Assembly: GCF_035830635.1 (NCBI RefSeq)
Contig: NZ_JAYMFI010000019.1
Span: 1-64,000, forward strand
Reading direction: 5' to 3'
Source of the DNA: Adlercreutzia shanghongiae
GTDB taxonomy: Bacteria; Actinomycetota; Coriobacteriia; Coriobacteriales; Eggerthellaceae
Length of the DNA: 64,000 bases
Below, one piece after another: positions 48,939 to 58,313 of this stretch (position 1 is its first letter; every line of letters starts with the position of its first letter). The notes below the pieces were generated by a model, which was given only the letters and a program-made list of their open reading frames with translations, was not told the DNA's origin and did no database searches. The position numbers and the translations under genes are program-made.

Positions 48939-49838
48939 TTAGGCTCCCTTCGCAAGTTCGATGCTGGCGCTGCGCATGGCGCAGCAGCCCATGTTCACGG
49001 CCACGGGAAGCGCGGCGATGTGGCAGGGGGCCGTTTCCAGATGCACGGCCAGCGCGGTGGGAGTGCCGCCCAGGGCCGCAGGTCCGATGCCGAGCGCGTT
49101 CACCTCGGTGAGCAGTTCTTCTTCGAAGGCGGCCGCTTCGGTGCTTGCGGCGGGGGATCCCACGTCGCGCAGCAGGGCGTGCTTGGCCAGTCCCGCAACC
49201 TTGTCGAAGGTGGCTCCCACGCCAAGTCCGATGACGAGCGGCGGGCAGGCGTTGGCGGCCTTCTCGCGCACGCAGTCGAGCACGACCCGGCGCACGCCGT
49301 CGGCCCCGGCGCCCGGGGCGAGCATCACCACGCGCGAGGCGTTGTCCGAGCCGCCGCCCTTGAGCAGCACGTGCAGGGTGGCGCTGCTTCCGGAAACGAG
49401 CTTCAGCTCGCAGAAAGCGGGGGTGTTGTTGCCGGTGTTGGCGCGGTTGAACAGGGCGTCGTGCACGAGGGACATGCGCAGGCGACCGTCGGTGTAGGCT
49501 CGGGCCACCGCATCGTTTACCTGGCTGAAGATATTCCCCGGAACGGCCAGCTCCTCGCCCACCTCCAGGCACACCCAGACGCTGCCGGTATCTTGGCACA
49601 GCGGGACGTTGTCGGCCTGGGCGATGGCGGCGTTTTCCAAAATGCGCCCGAGCACGCCGGCCGCGCGGCTTTCAGGCTCGGCGTTGTCACGGGCCGCCTC
49701 TACGGCCTTCCGGAAATCGGGCCGAAGCGTCACCGCGCACTGGCGGATCGCATCGTAAACGGCTGCCCCCACGGCGGAGGCGTCAAGCGTGCGAGTCATG
49801 GCTGCCTTTCGTTCGGTTGCGTGCTGCGCTGTTCGCAT
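48939..49838 (-). CDS. Class I fumarate hydratase alpha subunit
   Basis: The 299-aa iron-sulfur subunit holds a 4Fe-4S cluster that binds substrate; cysteines are in PLCQDTGSVWVCLEVG (about 79-94), VVLDCVRE and VNMGCCAMRSASIELAKG near the end. Together with the beta subunit it forms an oxygen-sensitive fumarase, fitting an anaerobe. The divergent malic enzyme gene uses the malate product, so the two face each other across a region with an inverted repeat. Tartrate dehydratase is the alternative assignment. Confidence 0.9.
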   Translation of the reverse strand: MRTAQHATERKAAMTRTLDASAVGAAVYDAIRQCAVTLRPDFRKAVEAARDNAEPESRAAGVLGRILENAAIAQADNVPLCQDTGSVWVCLEVGEELAVPGNIFSQVNDAVARAYTDGRLRMSLVHDALFNRANTGNNTPAFCELKLVSGSSATLHVLLKGGGSDNASRVVMLAPGAGADGVRRVVLDCVREKAANACPPLVIGLGVGATFDKVAGLAKHALLRDVGSPAASTEAAAFEEELLTEVNALGIGPAALGGTPTALAVHLETAPCHIAALPVAVNMGCCAMRSASIELAKGA

Positions 49839-49872
49839 TTTACGTTCGAAGGCCGATTATCCGACAAAAAAG

Positions 49873-49980
49873 GGAGTTGGTAGAGTCCAACGGCGGTTCC
49901 TGGGGCTATTTTTCGTCAGAATTAAGCACTTTCGCTCTTGAAAACGGTGCATGAGTTCAATGAAAGACTCTACTAACTCC
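49873..49980. repeat. 108-bp element with 15-bp terminal inverted repeats
   Basis: GGAGTTGGTAGAGTC (49873-49887) and GACTCTACTAACTCC (49966-49980) are inverted copies with one mismatch. Flanking A-rich (49865-49871) and T-rich (49983-49987) runs extend the symmetry. The interior is AT-richer than its surroundings and has no gene. It sits in the divergent promoter region between the fumarase and malic enzyme genes. Confidence 0.7.
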
Positions 49981-50111
49981 GGTTTTTGGGAAAAAGAGCA
50001 GGGGCAATGGTGGAACTTGTGCGCAGGGGCGGGGCAAGCGGGCGCGAGAGAAGACGGATTGGGTACAATAAACGGGTTATATGGGAGGTTCGTTCAAAGG
50101 ATCCGAGTTCT

Positions 50112-51281
50112 ATGAATATCGCAGAGGAATCGCTCGCCAAGCACGGCGAATGGAAGGGCAAGCTCGCCTTCGAGCCGAAGATGCCCATCGCCGACCGTCA
50201 CGACTTGGCCGTGGCCTACACGCCCGGCGTCGCCGAGCCCTGCAAGGCGATCGCCGAGAATCCTGAGGCGGCTTACGACTACACGCTGAAGGCGAACACC
50301 GTGGCCGTCATCTCCGATGGCAGCGCGGTGCTGGGTTTGGGCAACATCGGACCCGAGGCGGCCATGCCGGTCATGGAGGGTAAGGCGGCCCTGTTCAAGG
50401 CCTTCGGCGGCGTGGACGCGTTCCCCATCTGCTTGGATACCCAGGACACTGAGGAAATCATCGAGACCTGCATCCGCATCGCGCCGGGCTTCGGGGGTAT
50501 CAACCTCGAGGACATCGCGGCGCCCCGCTGCTTCGAAATCGAGGAGCGCCTCAACGATGCGCTCGATATCCCGGTTTTCCACGACGACCAGCATGGCACG
50601 GCCATCGTGGTGCTCTCGGGCATCATCAACGCCCTGCGCCTTGTGGGCAAGGACAAGGAGACGGCTCGCGTGGTCGTCAACGGCGCGGGCTCGGCGGGTA
50701 TCGCCATTGCGAAGCTGCTGCTCTCCTACGGCTTCGCCAACGTTACCATGTGCGACATCCGCGGCATTTTGAGCTCGTCTTACGAGGGCATGAACCCCGC
50801 TCAGAAGGCCATGCTGGACGTGACGAACCGGGAAGATAAGGCCGGCACGCTTGCCGACGCCATGGAAGGCGCCGACATCGTCATCGGCGTCTCGGCCCCC
50901 GGGGTCATCACCGAGGAGATGGTCGCCTCCATGGCCGACGACGCTATCGTGTTCGCCATGGCCAACCCCACGCCCGAGATCTTCCCGGACGAGGCCAAGG
51001 CCGGCGGTGCCCGCGTGGTGGGCACGGGGCGCTCCGATTTCCCGAACCAGGTGAACAACGTCATCGCCTTCCCGGGCATCTTCAAGGGGGCCCTCGAGGC
51101 GCGCGCCGAGCGCATCACCGAGCCTATGAAGGTCGCTGCCGCCGAGGCGCTGGCGGCGCTCGTGTCCGACGACGAGCTGACCGAGGAATTCATCATGCCC
51201 GACCCCTTCGACCCGCGGGTGGCCGATGCCGTGGCCGCCGCCGTGCGCGAGTGCGCCCTGGCGGCGCGAAACGAGGGCTAG
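50112..51281 (+). CDS. NAD(P)-dependent malic enzyme
   Basis: The 389-aa enzyme decarboxylates malate to pyruvate. It belongs to the short bacterial malic enzyme group: YTPGVAEPC (about 38-46), with the catalytic Tyr, DGSAVLGLGNIG (about 76-87), the metal-binding VFHDDQHGTAIV (about 157-168) and Rossmann motif NGAGSAGIAIAKLL (about 194-207). ATG 50112 is the conserved start; a TACAAT at 50064-50069 may be its -10 box. It probably starts a run that includes tmk, holB and ricT. Confidence 0.94.
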   Translation: MNIAEESLAKHGEWKGKLAFEPKMPIADRHDLAVAYTPGVAEPCKAIAENPEAAYDYTLKANTVAVISDGSAVLGLGNIGPEAAMPVMEGKAALFKAFGGVDAFPICLDTQDTEEIIETCIRIAPGFGGINLEDIAAPRCFEIEERLNDALDIPVFHDDQHGTAIVVLSGIINALRLVGKDKETARVVVNGAGSAGIAIAKLLLSYGFANVTMCDIRGILSSSYEGMNPAQKAMLDVTNREDKAGTLADAMEGADIVIGVSAPGVITEEMVASMADDAIVFAMANPTPEIFPDEAKAGGARVVGTGRSDFPNQVNNVIAFPGIFKGALEARAERITEPMKVAAAEALAALVSDDELTEEFIMPDPFDPRVADAVAAAVRECALAARNEG

Positions 51282-51286
51282 GTATC

Positions 51287-52066
51287 GTGTCGACCGGTTC
51301 GAACAAGGGCACCTTCGTCACCTTCGAGGGCGGCGACGGGGCCGGCAAGTCCACGCAGATTCGCTTCCTCGCGCGTCTTTTGGAAGAGCGCGGACGGGAA
51401 GTGGTGCGCTTGCGCGAGCCCGGCGGCACGGCCGTGGGCGAGGCGCTGCGCGCGGTGGTGCTCGACCCGGCCCATAAGGTTATGAGCGACAGGGCCGAGC
51501 TGCTCATCTACGAGGCGGCTCGGGCCCAGATCGTCGACGAGGTCATTCGCCCGGCCCTCCAGCGCGGGGCCGTGGTGCTGTGCGACCGCTTCTACGACTC
51601 CACGGTGGCCTACCAGGGGTGCGGCCGAGGCATCGATGCCGCCTTCATCGATGCGGCCAACCGCTTTGCCTGCGACGGCGTGGCGCCGGATGTGACGGTG
51701 CTGCTTTTGGCCTCGGGAGCCGCGGTGCGCTCGCGTATGGACCGGCGCGCCGGCGCCGACCGCCTCGAGCTAGCGGGAGACGCCTTCCATCGCCGAGTGG
51801 CCGAGGGCTTCGACCAAATTGCCCTGGCCGAGCCCGAGCGCGTGAAGACGGTGGAGTCGCGGGTGCATCGGGCCGATACGTTTCGCGCGGTGCTCAAGGC
51901 GGTATCGGACGTGCTGCCCGAAGCGGCCGAGGCGTTGGCGGACGGCACCGATTTGGACGGCCTTGTCACCGACGAGATGGCGGCCAAGCGCGCCGAGCGG
52001 CTCGCCGCCGAGCGGGCCGCGCGAAAAGCCGCCGCACCGGCGCAGGGGGAGGCGCAGCGTGGCTGA
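51287..52066 (+). CDS. tmk: Thymidylate kinase
   Basis: The 259-aa kinase phosphorylates dTMP to dTDP. The P-loop is EGGDGAGKST (about 14-23), the substrate motif LREPGGT (about 40-46) and DRF is in VVLCDRFYDSTVAYQG. Its C-terminal 45 residues, Ala/Arg rich, exceed the usual 210-aa core. The start is GTG 51287, five nucleotides after the malic enzyme stop, with only a weak ribosome site (GAGGG). It overlaps holB by eight bases. Confidence 0.94.
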   Translation: MSTGSNKGTFVTFEGGDGAGKSTQIRFLARLLEERGREVVRLREPGGTAVGEALRAVVLDPAHKVMSDRAELLIYEAARAQIVDEVIRPALQRGAVVLCDRFYDSTVAYQGCGRGIDAAFIDAANRFACDGVAPDVTVLLLASGAAVRSRMDRRAGADRLELAGDAFHRRVAEGFDQIALAEPERVKTVESRVHRADTFRAVLKAVSDVLPEAAEALADGTDLDGLVTDEMAAKRAERLAAERAARKAAAPAQGEAQRG

Positions 52067-53216
52067 TGCCTTCGAGAACATCCTCGGCCAGCCCAAGGTG
52101 CGGGAGTTTCTGCGCGCGTCGGTGGTATCCGAGCGCGTGACCCAGGCCTACCTGTTCGTGGGGCCGGCCGGATCGAACAAGACCCAGGCCGCCTACGCGC
52201 TTGCCCAGGCGCTCATGTGCCCGAAGGGTCCGTGCGGCCCGCGCGGCGGCTCGTGCGGCGACTGCGACCGCTGCGGCCGCATCGTTCGACGCAAGCATCC
52301 CGACGTGCGCTACTTTGCGCCCGCTGGCGCCAACGGCTATTTGGTGGAGCAGGTGCGCGAAATTGTGGCCGACACGGCCTTGGCTCCCATTCAGGCGGAC
52401 AAGAAGATCTACATTTTGGACCGCGTGGACCAGCTGGGCGCCGCCTCGGCCAACGCCTTTTTGAAAACGCTGGAAGAGCCGCCCGCCGATGTGGTGATGA
52501 TTCTGCTCGGCCGCACCCGCGAGTCAGTGCTGCCCACCATTGTCTCCCGTTGCCAGGTGGTGCCCTTCCGCCACATTCCCGCCTCCGAGGCTGCGGGCAT
52601 CGTGGCCCAGAACACCGGGGCCGCCCTGGACCAGGCGCGCCAGGCCATCGAGGCCTGCGGCGGCTCCATCACGGCGGCGGTGGCGTTTCTGCGGGCGCCC
52701 GCCAACGAGCGGCTCGCCTTCCGCACGCGCCTGTTCTCGGATCTGGGCATGCTCGCCCGGGCCGACGATTGGGACGTCATCGAGATGGCCCGCTCGCTGG
52801 TGGAGGCCTCCAAGGCGCCGCTCGACGAGGTGCGCGCCTCCCAGGAGGCCGAGCTCGCCGAGAACGCGGACTTCCTCGCGAAGTCGGCCATCCGCCAGAT
52901 AGAGGCGCGCAACAAGCGCCAGCTGTCGGCCAAGACGAGCGAGTATCTGCGCCAGACCACCGCCATGGTGCGCTCGTGGCTGCGCGACGGGCTCATGGTG
53001 GCCTGCAACACGCCGGAGCTCATCATCAACACCGACCAGCGCGATACGCTGAACCGCTTGTTCGCCGGCCACGATGCGGCGGCTCTCGCCGCGGCGTGCG
53101 CCAAGGTGGACGAGTGCGAGCGGGCGCTGGCCTATAATGTATCCCCAGAAACGTGCCTGGACACGTTGCTGTTCGACGTAAGAGAGGTTATCAATGGTTC
53201 GGGTCGCACCGATTAA
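52059..53216 (+). CDS. holB: DNA polymerase III delta' subunit
   Basis: The 385-aa clamp-loader subunit has the AAA+ core with a degenerate P-loop GPAGSNKT (about 30-37), as expected for delta', the four-cysteine zinc module (CPKGPC, CGDCDRC, about 50-70) and sensor block KTLEEPPADVVMILL (about 136-150). GTG 52059 has AGGGGGAGG six nucleotides upstream. Order tmk-holB-ricT is widely conserved in Gram-positive bacteria. Confidence 0.92.
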   Translation: MADAFENILGQPKVREFLRASVVSERVTQAYLFVGPAGSNKTQAAYALAQALMCPKGPCGPRGGSCGDCDRCGRIVRRKHPDVRYFAPAGANGYLVEQVREIVADTALAPIQADKKIYILDRVDQLGAASANAFLKTLEEPPADVVMILLGRTRESVLPTIVSRCQVVPFRHIPASEAAGIVAQNTGAALDQARQAIEACGGSITAAVAFLRAPANERLAFRTRLFSDLGMLARADDWDVIEMARSLVEASKAPLDEVRASQEAELAENADFLAKSAIRQIEARNKRQLSAKTSEYLRQTTAMVRSWLRDGLMVACNTPELIINTDQRDTLNRLFAGHDAAALAAACAKVDECERALAYNVSPETCLDTLLFDVREVINGSGRTD

Positions 53217-54726
53217 CTTGACCTTCAATCCCCGGACGCTTTGGTTCGATCCGGGCGATTTGCCCATAGAAAAAGACATGCCCGTGGTGGTGCGCACCGC
53301 CCGGGGCACCGAGTTCGGCATCGCCGCGAGCGAGGTCATCGAGGTGTCCGAGGAGCAGGTGAAGTCGCTGAAGAGCGCCCTGCGCCCCGTGGAGCGCATC
53401 GCCACCGAAGAGGACATCGAGCGGGCCGCCGAGATGGAGGAGAAATCCGCCGAGGCCCTGCCGGTGTTCAAGGAGATGGCCCGGGAGTACCACGAGGATA
53501 TGCACCCGGTTTCCGTGGAGTTTCTGCTCGACGGGGACAAGGCGGTGTTCTACTTCGAGGCCGAAGAGCGCATCGATTTCCGCGAGCTGGTGCGCAAGCT
53601 GGCCAGCCGCTTCCACGTGCGCATCGACATGCGCCAGATCGGCGTGCGCGACGAGGCCCGCATGGTGGGCGGCATCGGCCACTGCGGCCAGGAGCTGTGC
53701 TGCAAGCGGCTCGGCGGCGAGTTCTGCCCCGTGTCCATCCGCATGGCCAAAGAGCAGGGGCTCTCGCTGAACCCGCAGAAGATCTCCGGTCTGTGCGGGC
53801 GCCTCATGTGCTGTCTGCGCTACGAGTTCGACGCCTACAAGGACTTCAAGAGCCGTGCGCCGAAGATCAACGGCACGGTGCAGACGCCGGCGGGTCCTGC
53901 CAAGGTAATCGACCACGATGTGCCCCGGGAAATCATCTCGCTGAAGGTTGAGGGGGAAAAGCCCGTGAAGGTGCCCCTGGCCGATTTCGACGAGGCGCCC
54001 GAGGGCCAGAATCGCCCGAACACCGTGGGCGAGGAGGCTTGGGAGGAGGCCACTGCCGAGCACCGCGTCATCGGCGGCGAGGCGCTCATCTTCACGACGA
54101 GCCAGTTCACCGGCTCCGACAAGCTGGCCGAGGGGGCCAAGGTGCGCCATACCGGCGGCGGCGCCCGCAAGAGCGCCAGCGAATCGGGCCGCAGCCGTCG
54201 GGGCGGCTCCGAGGGCCGCGGGCGCGGCGGATCGCGCGGCGGGTCCTCCTCGACGAGCGCGCCGGCGGCACCGCCGCGCAAGCGCCGCCGCTCGACGAAG
54301 CTCTCGGCGGGCGACGACGGGCACGGCTTGGAGCGCGTGTCCACCTCCCGCGAGGAGGGCAAGGGCGGCGAGGGCGCCGCGGCGCCGAAGGTGCGCCGCC
54401 AGCGCTCCGGCTCCGGCTCTCGTCCCAAGGACGGCTCGCGCGGCCAGGGCGGTCTGGGCGCCCAGAACAAGAACGCCCAGGGCAAGAACGCCCAGGGCAA
54501 AAGCGGCCAGGGCGGCGCGGGCAAGCCCAAGAGCGGCGCGCCCCGTCCCGGCCAGAAGTCCTCGGGCCTGCGCGCCGACCGCCCCGAGGGGCAGCGCGGC
54601 GATAGCGCCAAGCAGGGCGAGGGCGCGCCCAAGCCCCGTCGCCGGCGGCGTTCCCGCAAGCCCAAGGGCACCGGCGGCGAGAGCGCGCCGCAGAACGCCG
54701 GCGGCAGCAAGGGAGGCTCCGAGTAG
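53194..54726 (+). CDS. ricT: PSP1 C-terminal domain protein (RicT/YaaT-like) with long basic tail
   Basis: Residues 1-290 match RicT/YaaT: the PSP1 domain (about 40-130), HCGQELCCKRLGGEFCPVSI (about 166-185) and GLCGRLMCCLRYEF (about 200-213), cysteine blocks that bind Fe-S clusters in the B. subtilis Y complex, which promotes RNase Y maturation of mRNA. RicT is usually about 270-300 aa. Here a 200-residue tail, rich in Gly, Ser, Lys and Arg and probably disordered, follows. The gene overlaps holB by 23 bases. RNA binding by the tail is an inference. Confidence 0.85.
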   Translation: MVRVAPINLTFNPRTLWFDPGDLPIEKDMPVVVRTARGTEFGIAASEVIEVSEEQVKSLKSALRPVERIATEEDIERAAEMEEKSAEALPVFKEMAREYHEDMHPVSVEFLLDGDKAVFYFEAEERIDFRELVRKLASRFHVRIDMRQIGVRDEARMVGGIGHCGQELCCKRLGGEFCPVSIRMAKEQGLSLNPQKISGLCGRLMCCLRYEFDAYKDFKSRAPKINGTVQTPAGPAKVIDHDVPREIISLKVEGEKPVKVPLADFDEAPEGQNRPNTVGEEAWEEATAEHRVIGGEALIFTTSQFTGSDKLAEGAKVRHTGGGARKSASESGRSRRGGSEGRGRGGSRGGSSSTSAPAAPPRKRRRSTKLSAGDDGHGLERVSTSREEGKGGEGAAAPKVRRQRSGSGSRPKDGSRGQGGLGAQNKNAQGKNAQGKSGQGGAGKPKSGAPRPGQKSSGLRADRPEGQRGDSAKQGEGAPKPRRRRRSRKPKGTGGESAPQNAGGSKGGSE

Positions 54727-56181
54727 ATGAACGTGGATTACGCGCTGCTCACCGATCTGTACCAGATCACCATGGCCCAGGGCTACTGGGATGCCGAGAA
54801 GGCGGGCGAGGAGGCCTGCTTCACCATGTACTTCCGCGACTATCCCTTCAAAGGGGGGTATGCGGTGGCCTGCGGCATGGCCCAGCTGGCCGATTTGGTG
54901 GAGAACTTCCGGTTCTCCGAGGAGGACATCGCCTATCTGGCGACGCTGGATGCGCCCGCCGGCGGCAAGCTCTTCGCCCCGAGTTTCCTGGACTACCTGC
55001 GCGATCTGCGCCTCACGGTGGACATCGACGCGGTGCTCGAGGGCACCATCGTGTTTCCCCATGAGCCGATCGTGCGGGTGACGGGCCCCATCATGCAGTG
55101 CCAGCTCATCGAGACGGCGCTGCTGAACATGGTGAACTTCCAAACGCTCATCGCCACCAAGGCCGCGCGGGTCTGCCGCGCCGCCAAGGGGCGCTCCGTG
55201 GCCGAGTTCGGCCTGCGCCGGGCCCAGGGTCTTGGTGGGGTGTGGGCCTCGCGCGCGGCGGTGGTGGGCGGCTGCGCCTCCACGTCCAACGTGCTCGCCG
55301 GCAAGCTTTTCGACATCCCGGTCTCGGGCACTCACGCCCATTCCTGGGTCATGTCCTTCAGCGACGAGCTCACCGCTTTCCGCGAGTACGCCCGCATCTT
55401 CCCGAACAACTGCATCTTGCTTGTGGATACCTACGACGTGGAGCAGGGCATCAAGAACGCCATTACCGTGGGGCTTGAGATGCGCGAGCGCGGCGAGCGC
55501 CTTGCCGGCATCCGCATCGACTCGGGCGACCTGTCGTGGCTCTCGAAGATGGCCCGGCGCATGCTGGATGCGGCGGGGCTTGTCGATTGCGGCATCGTGC
55601 TCTCGAACGACCTGGACGAGTACACGATTCAGTCGATGCTGGACGAGGGGGCCGACGTCATGTCGTTCGGCGTGGGCACCAAGCTCGCGAGCGCCTACGA
55701 CCAGCCGACCCTCGGCGGCGTCTACAAGCTGGCGGCCGTGCGAAAGAGCGCCGAGGCGCCCTGGACGGCGCGGCTGAAGATTTCCGAGTCGGCGGCCAAG
55801 CTCACCACGCCCGGCGTGCTGGATGTGCGCCGCTACTACCTGGAGAGCGGACGCATCGCCGGCGACATGGTCTTCGACGTGAACTACGTGCCCGACGCCC
55901 GCGAGGTCATCGTGGACCCCATGGACGACCTGCGCCAGAAGAACCTGTCGGGGCTGCGCTACGAGACGCTCCTGCGGCCTTTGGCCCGCGCCGGCAAGGT
56001 GGCGCTTTCGCCCGAGGACCGCTCGGCCATGGCGGCGCGCGAGCGCGCCTGTGGAGGTTTGGAAACCCTTGACGAGACGCAGTTGCGCATGCTGAACCCC
56101 CACACCTATCCTGTTGGACTTGAGCTGGGCCTAAATGAGCGCCGCCGGGCGCTTGTGGCCGAGCTGCGACACATCGTATAG
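54727..56181 (+). CDS. pncB: Nicotinate phosphoribosyltransferase
   Basis: The 484-aa enzyme makes nicotinate mononucleotide in the NAD salvage pathway. It starts MNVDYALLTDLYQITMAQGY, the family N-terminus. EFGLRRAQG (about 160-168) and SGTHAHSWV (about 199-207), which carries the phosphorylated His, are also diagnostic. RIDSGDLSWLS (about 259-269) contacts phosphoribose. Its ATG directly follows the ricT stop with no gap, using AGGGAGG in the end of ricT. Confidence 0.95.
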   Translation: MNVDYALLTDLYQITMAQGYWDAEKAGEEACFTMYFRDYPFKGGYAVACGMAQLADLVENFRFSEEDIAYLATLDAPAGGKLFAPSFLDYLRDLRLTVDIDAVLEGTIVFPHEPIVRVTGPIMQCQLIETALLNMVNFQTLIATKAARVCRAAKGRSVAEFGLRRAQGLGGVWASRAAVVGGCASTSNVLAGKLFDIPVSGTHAHSWVMSFSDELTAFREYARIFPNNCILLVDTYDVEQGIKNAITVGLEMRERGERLAGIRIDSGDLSWLSKMARRMLDAAGLVDCGIVLSNDLDEYTIQSMLDEGADVMSFGVGTKLASAYDQPTLGGVYKLAAVRKSAEAPWTARLKISESAAKLTTPGVLDVRRYYLESGRIAGDMVFDVNYVPDAREVIVDPMDDLRQKNLSGLRYETLLRPLARAGKVALSPEDRSAMAARERACGGLETLDETQLRMLNPHTYPVGLELGLNERRRALVAELRHIV

Positions 56182-56193
56182 AGAGGACGCTCT

Positions 56194-57120
56194 ATGGCGA
56201 ACTGCCACTTGATCATTGACTCCTGCTGCGATCTGCCCGCTCACGTGGTCAAGCAGGAAGGGGTCACGCTCATGAGGTTCCCCTACACCTTAGACGGGGG
56301 CACCTTCGAAGACGATCTGTTCGAGACCACTTCGGCCGAGGCCTTCTACGGGGCCGTGCGCAAGGGCGCCGAGCCCACGACCGCCCAGGTGTCGCTGCAG
56401 ACCCTCACGGAGACGTTTACCGCGGCGGCTCAAGAGGGCACGCCGGCGGTGTATCTGGCGTTTTCCAGCGGCCTTTCCGCTTCCTACGACGCTGCCTGCG
56501 TCGTGCGCGAGCAGGTGCTCGCCGAGTACCCTGAGTTCGAGCTGCATATCGTGGACACGCACTTGGCCTCGGTGGCCGAGGGCTTGCTCGTCTACGAGGC
56601 GCTGGTGCAGCACAAAGGCGGCATGTCCGCCGCCGAGCTGGCCGCCTGGGCCGAGGAGGCGCGCTGCTTCGTGAACGAGGAATTCATGGTGGAGGACCTG
56701 GAGGCCCTGCGCCGCGGCGGACGCATCCCGGCGTCGGTGGCCGTGGCCGGCGCCGCCCTGGATGTGAAGCCGCTGCTCGTTATCGCCGAGGACGGCAAGC
56801 TCGCCCTCACCGGCGTGGCCCGCGGGCGCAAGAAGGGCATCAAGCAGCTGGCCGAGTTCTACAAGAAGAACGCGGACGCGGCCGGTGCGGCGCATGTGGC
56901 CATTGTGGGCCATGCGGACTGTCCCAAGGACGCCGCGCGCTTGAAAGAGGCCCTGGAGAAGGAAGACCCGGGCCTGATGATTCTCACCTGCAGCATTGGT
57001 CCGGTCATCGGGTCGCATGTGGGTGCCGGCATGGTGGCCGTGGTGTTCTGGGGCCGCGACAAGCGCGAGAACCTTTCGGTGGCCGACCGTATTGCTCGCA
57101 AGGTGAAGGGGGAGAAGTAA
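56194..57120 (+). CDS. DegV family fatty-acid-binding protein
   Basis: The 308-aa protein matches the DegV family, including FakB proteins that hold fatty acids for FakA kinase. It starts CHLIIDSCCDLPAHVV (DSxxD motif), has TTAQVS (about 64-69) in the ligand loop and FSSGLSASYDAA (about 88-99). The typical RGGR motif is present as RRGGRIPAS (about 168-176). A second DegV gene lies at 59374. It ends one base before the next gene. Confidence 0.9.
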   Translation: MANCHLIIDSCCDLPAHVVKQEGVTLMRFPYTLDGGTFEDDLFETTSAEAFYGAVRKGAEPTTAQVSLQTLTETFTAAAQEGTPAVYLAFSSGLSASYDAACVVREQVLAEYPEFELHIVDTHLASVAEGLLVYEALVQHKGGMSAAELAAWAEEARCFVNEEFMVEDLEALRRGGRIPASVAVAGAALDVKPLLVIAEDGKLALTGVARGRKKGIKQLAEFYKKNADAAGAAHVAIVGHADCPKDAARLKEALEKEDPGLMILTCSIGPVIGSHVGAGMVAVVFWGRDKRENLSVADRIARKVKGEK

Positions 57121-58140
57121 ATGGCGAACCTGTACGCCTACCGCGGGGCTCCGTCGTTCATCGGCGCGGTGGCTGATCGTCTGGCCGATGCCGGTTTTTC
57201 CCGCGTGGAGGACGTGGCCTCGGCGGACATCGTCGTGACGTACTGCACGTCCGGCTCGGCGCTGGAGGATCTGTACTTCGGCGACGGCGGGCTTATCACG
57301 AGCGCGGCGCCGGGGGCGGTGCTGGTGGACCTGTCGGCTACCACGCCGAACTTCGCCCGGGAGATCAACGCGGTGGCCACGGTGAACGACCTGGTCATGG
57401 TGGAGGCGCCGGCGACGGTGCGCTCGCTGGTGGCCGAGGATGCCTTCGCTCGCGACAACCTTATGGGCCCGGTGGCTACCGAGTCCGAGCTGACCGATGA
57501 GGTGCGCCGCCTTCTGGACGCCCTTTTCGGCGAGGTGGTGGAGGTGGGGGCGCCGGGGCGCGCGCAGCTTCTGCGCAACACCCACACGCTGCCCATGGCC
57601 GCCGATTTGGTGAGCGCCATCGAGGCCGTGGCCTTGGACGACGCCTCGGCCCGTTCGGTGGGCGCGCTTGATGCCGACCAGATTCCGCTGTTCAGCCCTG
57701 TGAGCGCTGACCCGGTGGTGCGCGCGGTGCGTCAGCAGCGCTTCACGGGCGCTTACACCGCCGAGATGCTGCTGTGCGAGCTTTCGGCCGCGCTCATGGC
57801 CGCCGACGATGCCGAGGTGATTTTGCCGGGCGTTGAGGCGACCATGCACTTGCTGGAGCTTCTCGTGGTTATCGGCGGGGCCGACATGGCACCGGCGGCG
57901 CTTTCCCTCGTGTACCAGGACGAAGCGGCGGGTGCTCGGGCAGGGCTCGACTGGACCCGTGCCGAGCAGGCCTACGGGCACCCGGCCTCGGAGGAGGACG
58001 AGGACTGGAGCGCCTACGACGACGAGGACGGCTGCGGCTGCGGCCACAATCATGCCCGCGAGGATCACGACTACGACGACTACGACGACTTCGCCCCCTA
58101 CAACGACGACTTCGACAACTTCGACTTCCGGAGCAACTAA
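57121..58140 (+). CDS. NAD-binding beta-hydroxyacid-dehydrogenase-like protein with acidic His/Cys tail
   Basis: The 339-aa protein follows the 6-phosphogluconate/3-hydroxyisobutyrate dehydrogenase fold: VLVDLSATTPNFAREI (about 69-84) and VMVEAPATV (about 98-106) match the core, and the long helix follows at about 150-270. The usual N-terminal GxGxxG is missing, replaced by YRGAPSFIGAVADR, and no catalytic Lys is clear, so activity is doubtful. The last 40 residues are Asp and Tyr rich with CGCGHNH, a possible metal site. Adjacent to DegV and pncB; function is unknown. Confidence 0.6.
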   Translation: MANLYAYRGAPSFIGAVADRLADAGFSRVEDVASADIVVTYCTSGSALEDLYFGDGGLITSAAPGAVLVDLSATTPNFAREINAVATVNDLVMVEAPATVRSLVAEDAFARDNLMGPVATESELTDEVRRLLDALFGEVVEVGAPGRAQLLRNTHTLPMAADLVSAIEAVALDDASARSVGALDADQIPLFSPVSADPVVRAVRQQRFTGAYTAEMLLCELSAALMAADDAEVILPGVEATMHLLELLVVIGGADMAPAALSLVYQDEAAGARAGLDWTRAEQAYGHPASEEDEDWSAYDDEDGCGCGHNHAREDHDYDDYDDFAPYNDDFDNFDFRSN

Positions 58141-58313
58141 TCGTCATTTTCGTCACAAAAAAGCGGTTTGTTTGCAGTGCAGGGCGGAAAATCGCGGCTG
58201 AATCGGCTGATTTGGAGCGAAAATCCCGGTTTTGGCGGCTCGTATCTCGACGCAACTGCTAACAACTCGGCTTTTCGTGCAAATTTGGGCTTGAAAGTGA
58301 GAGCGAAGGGAAC

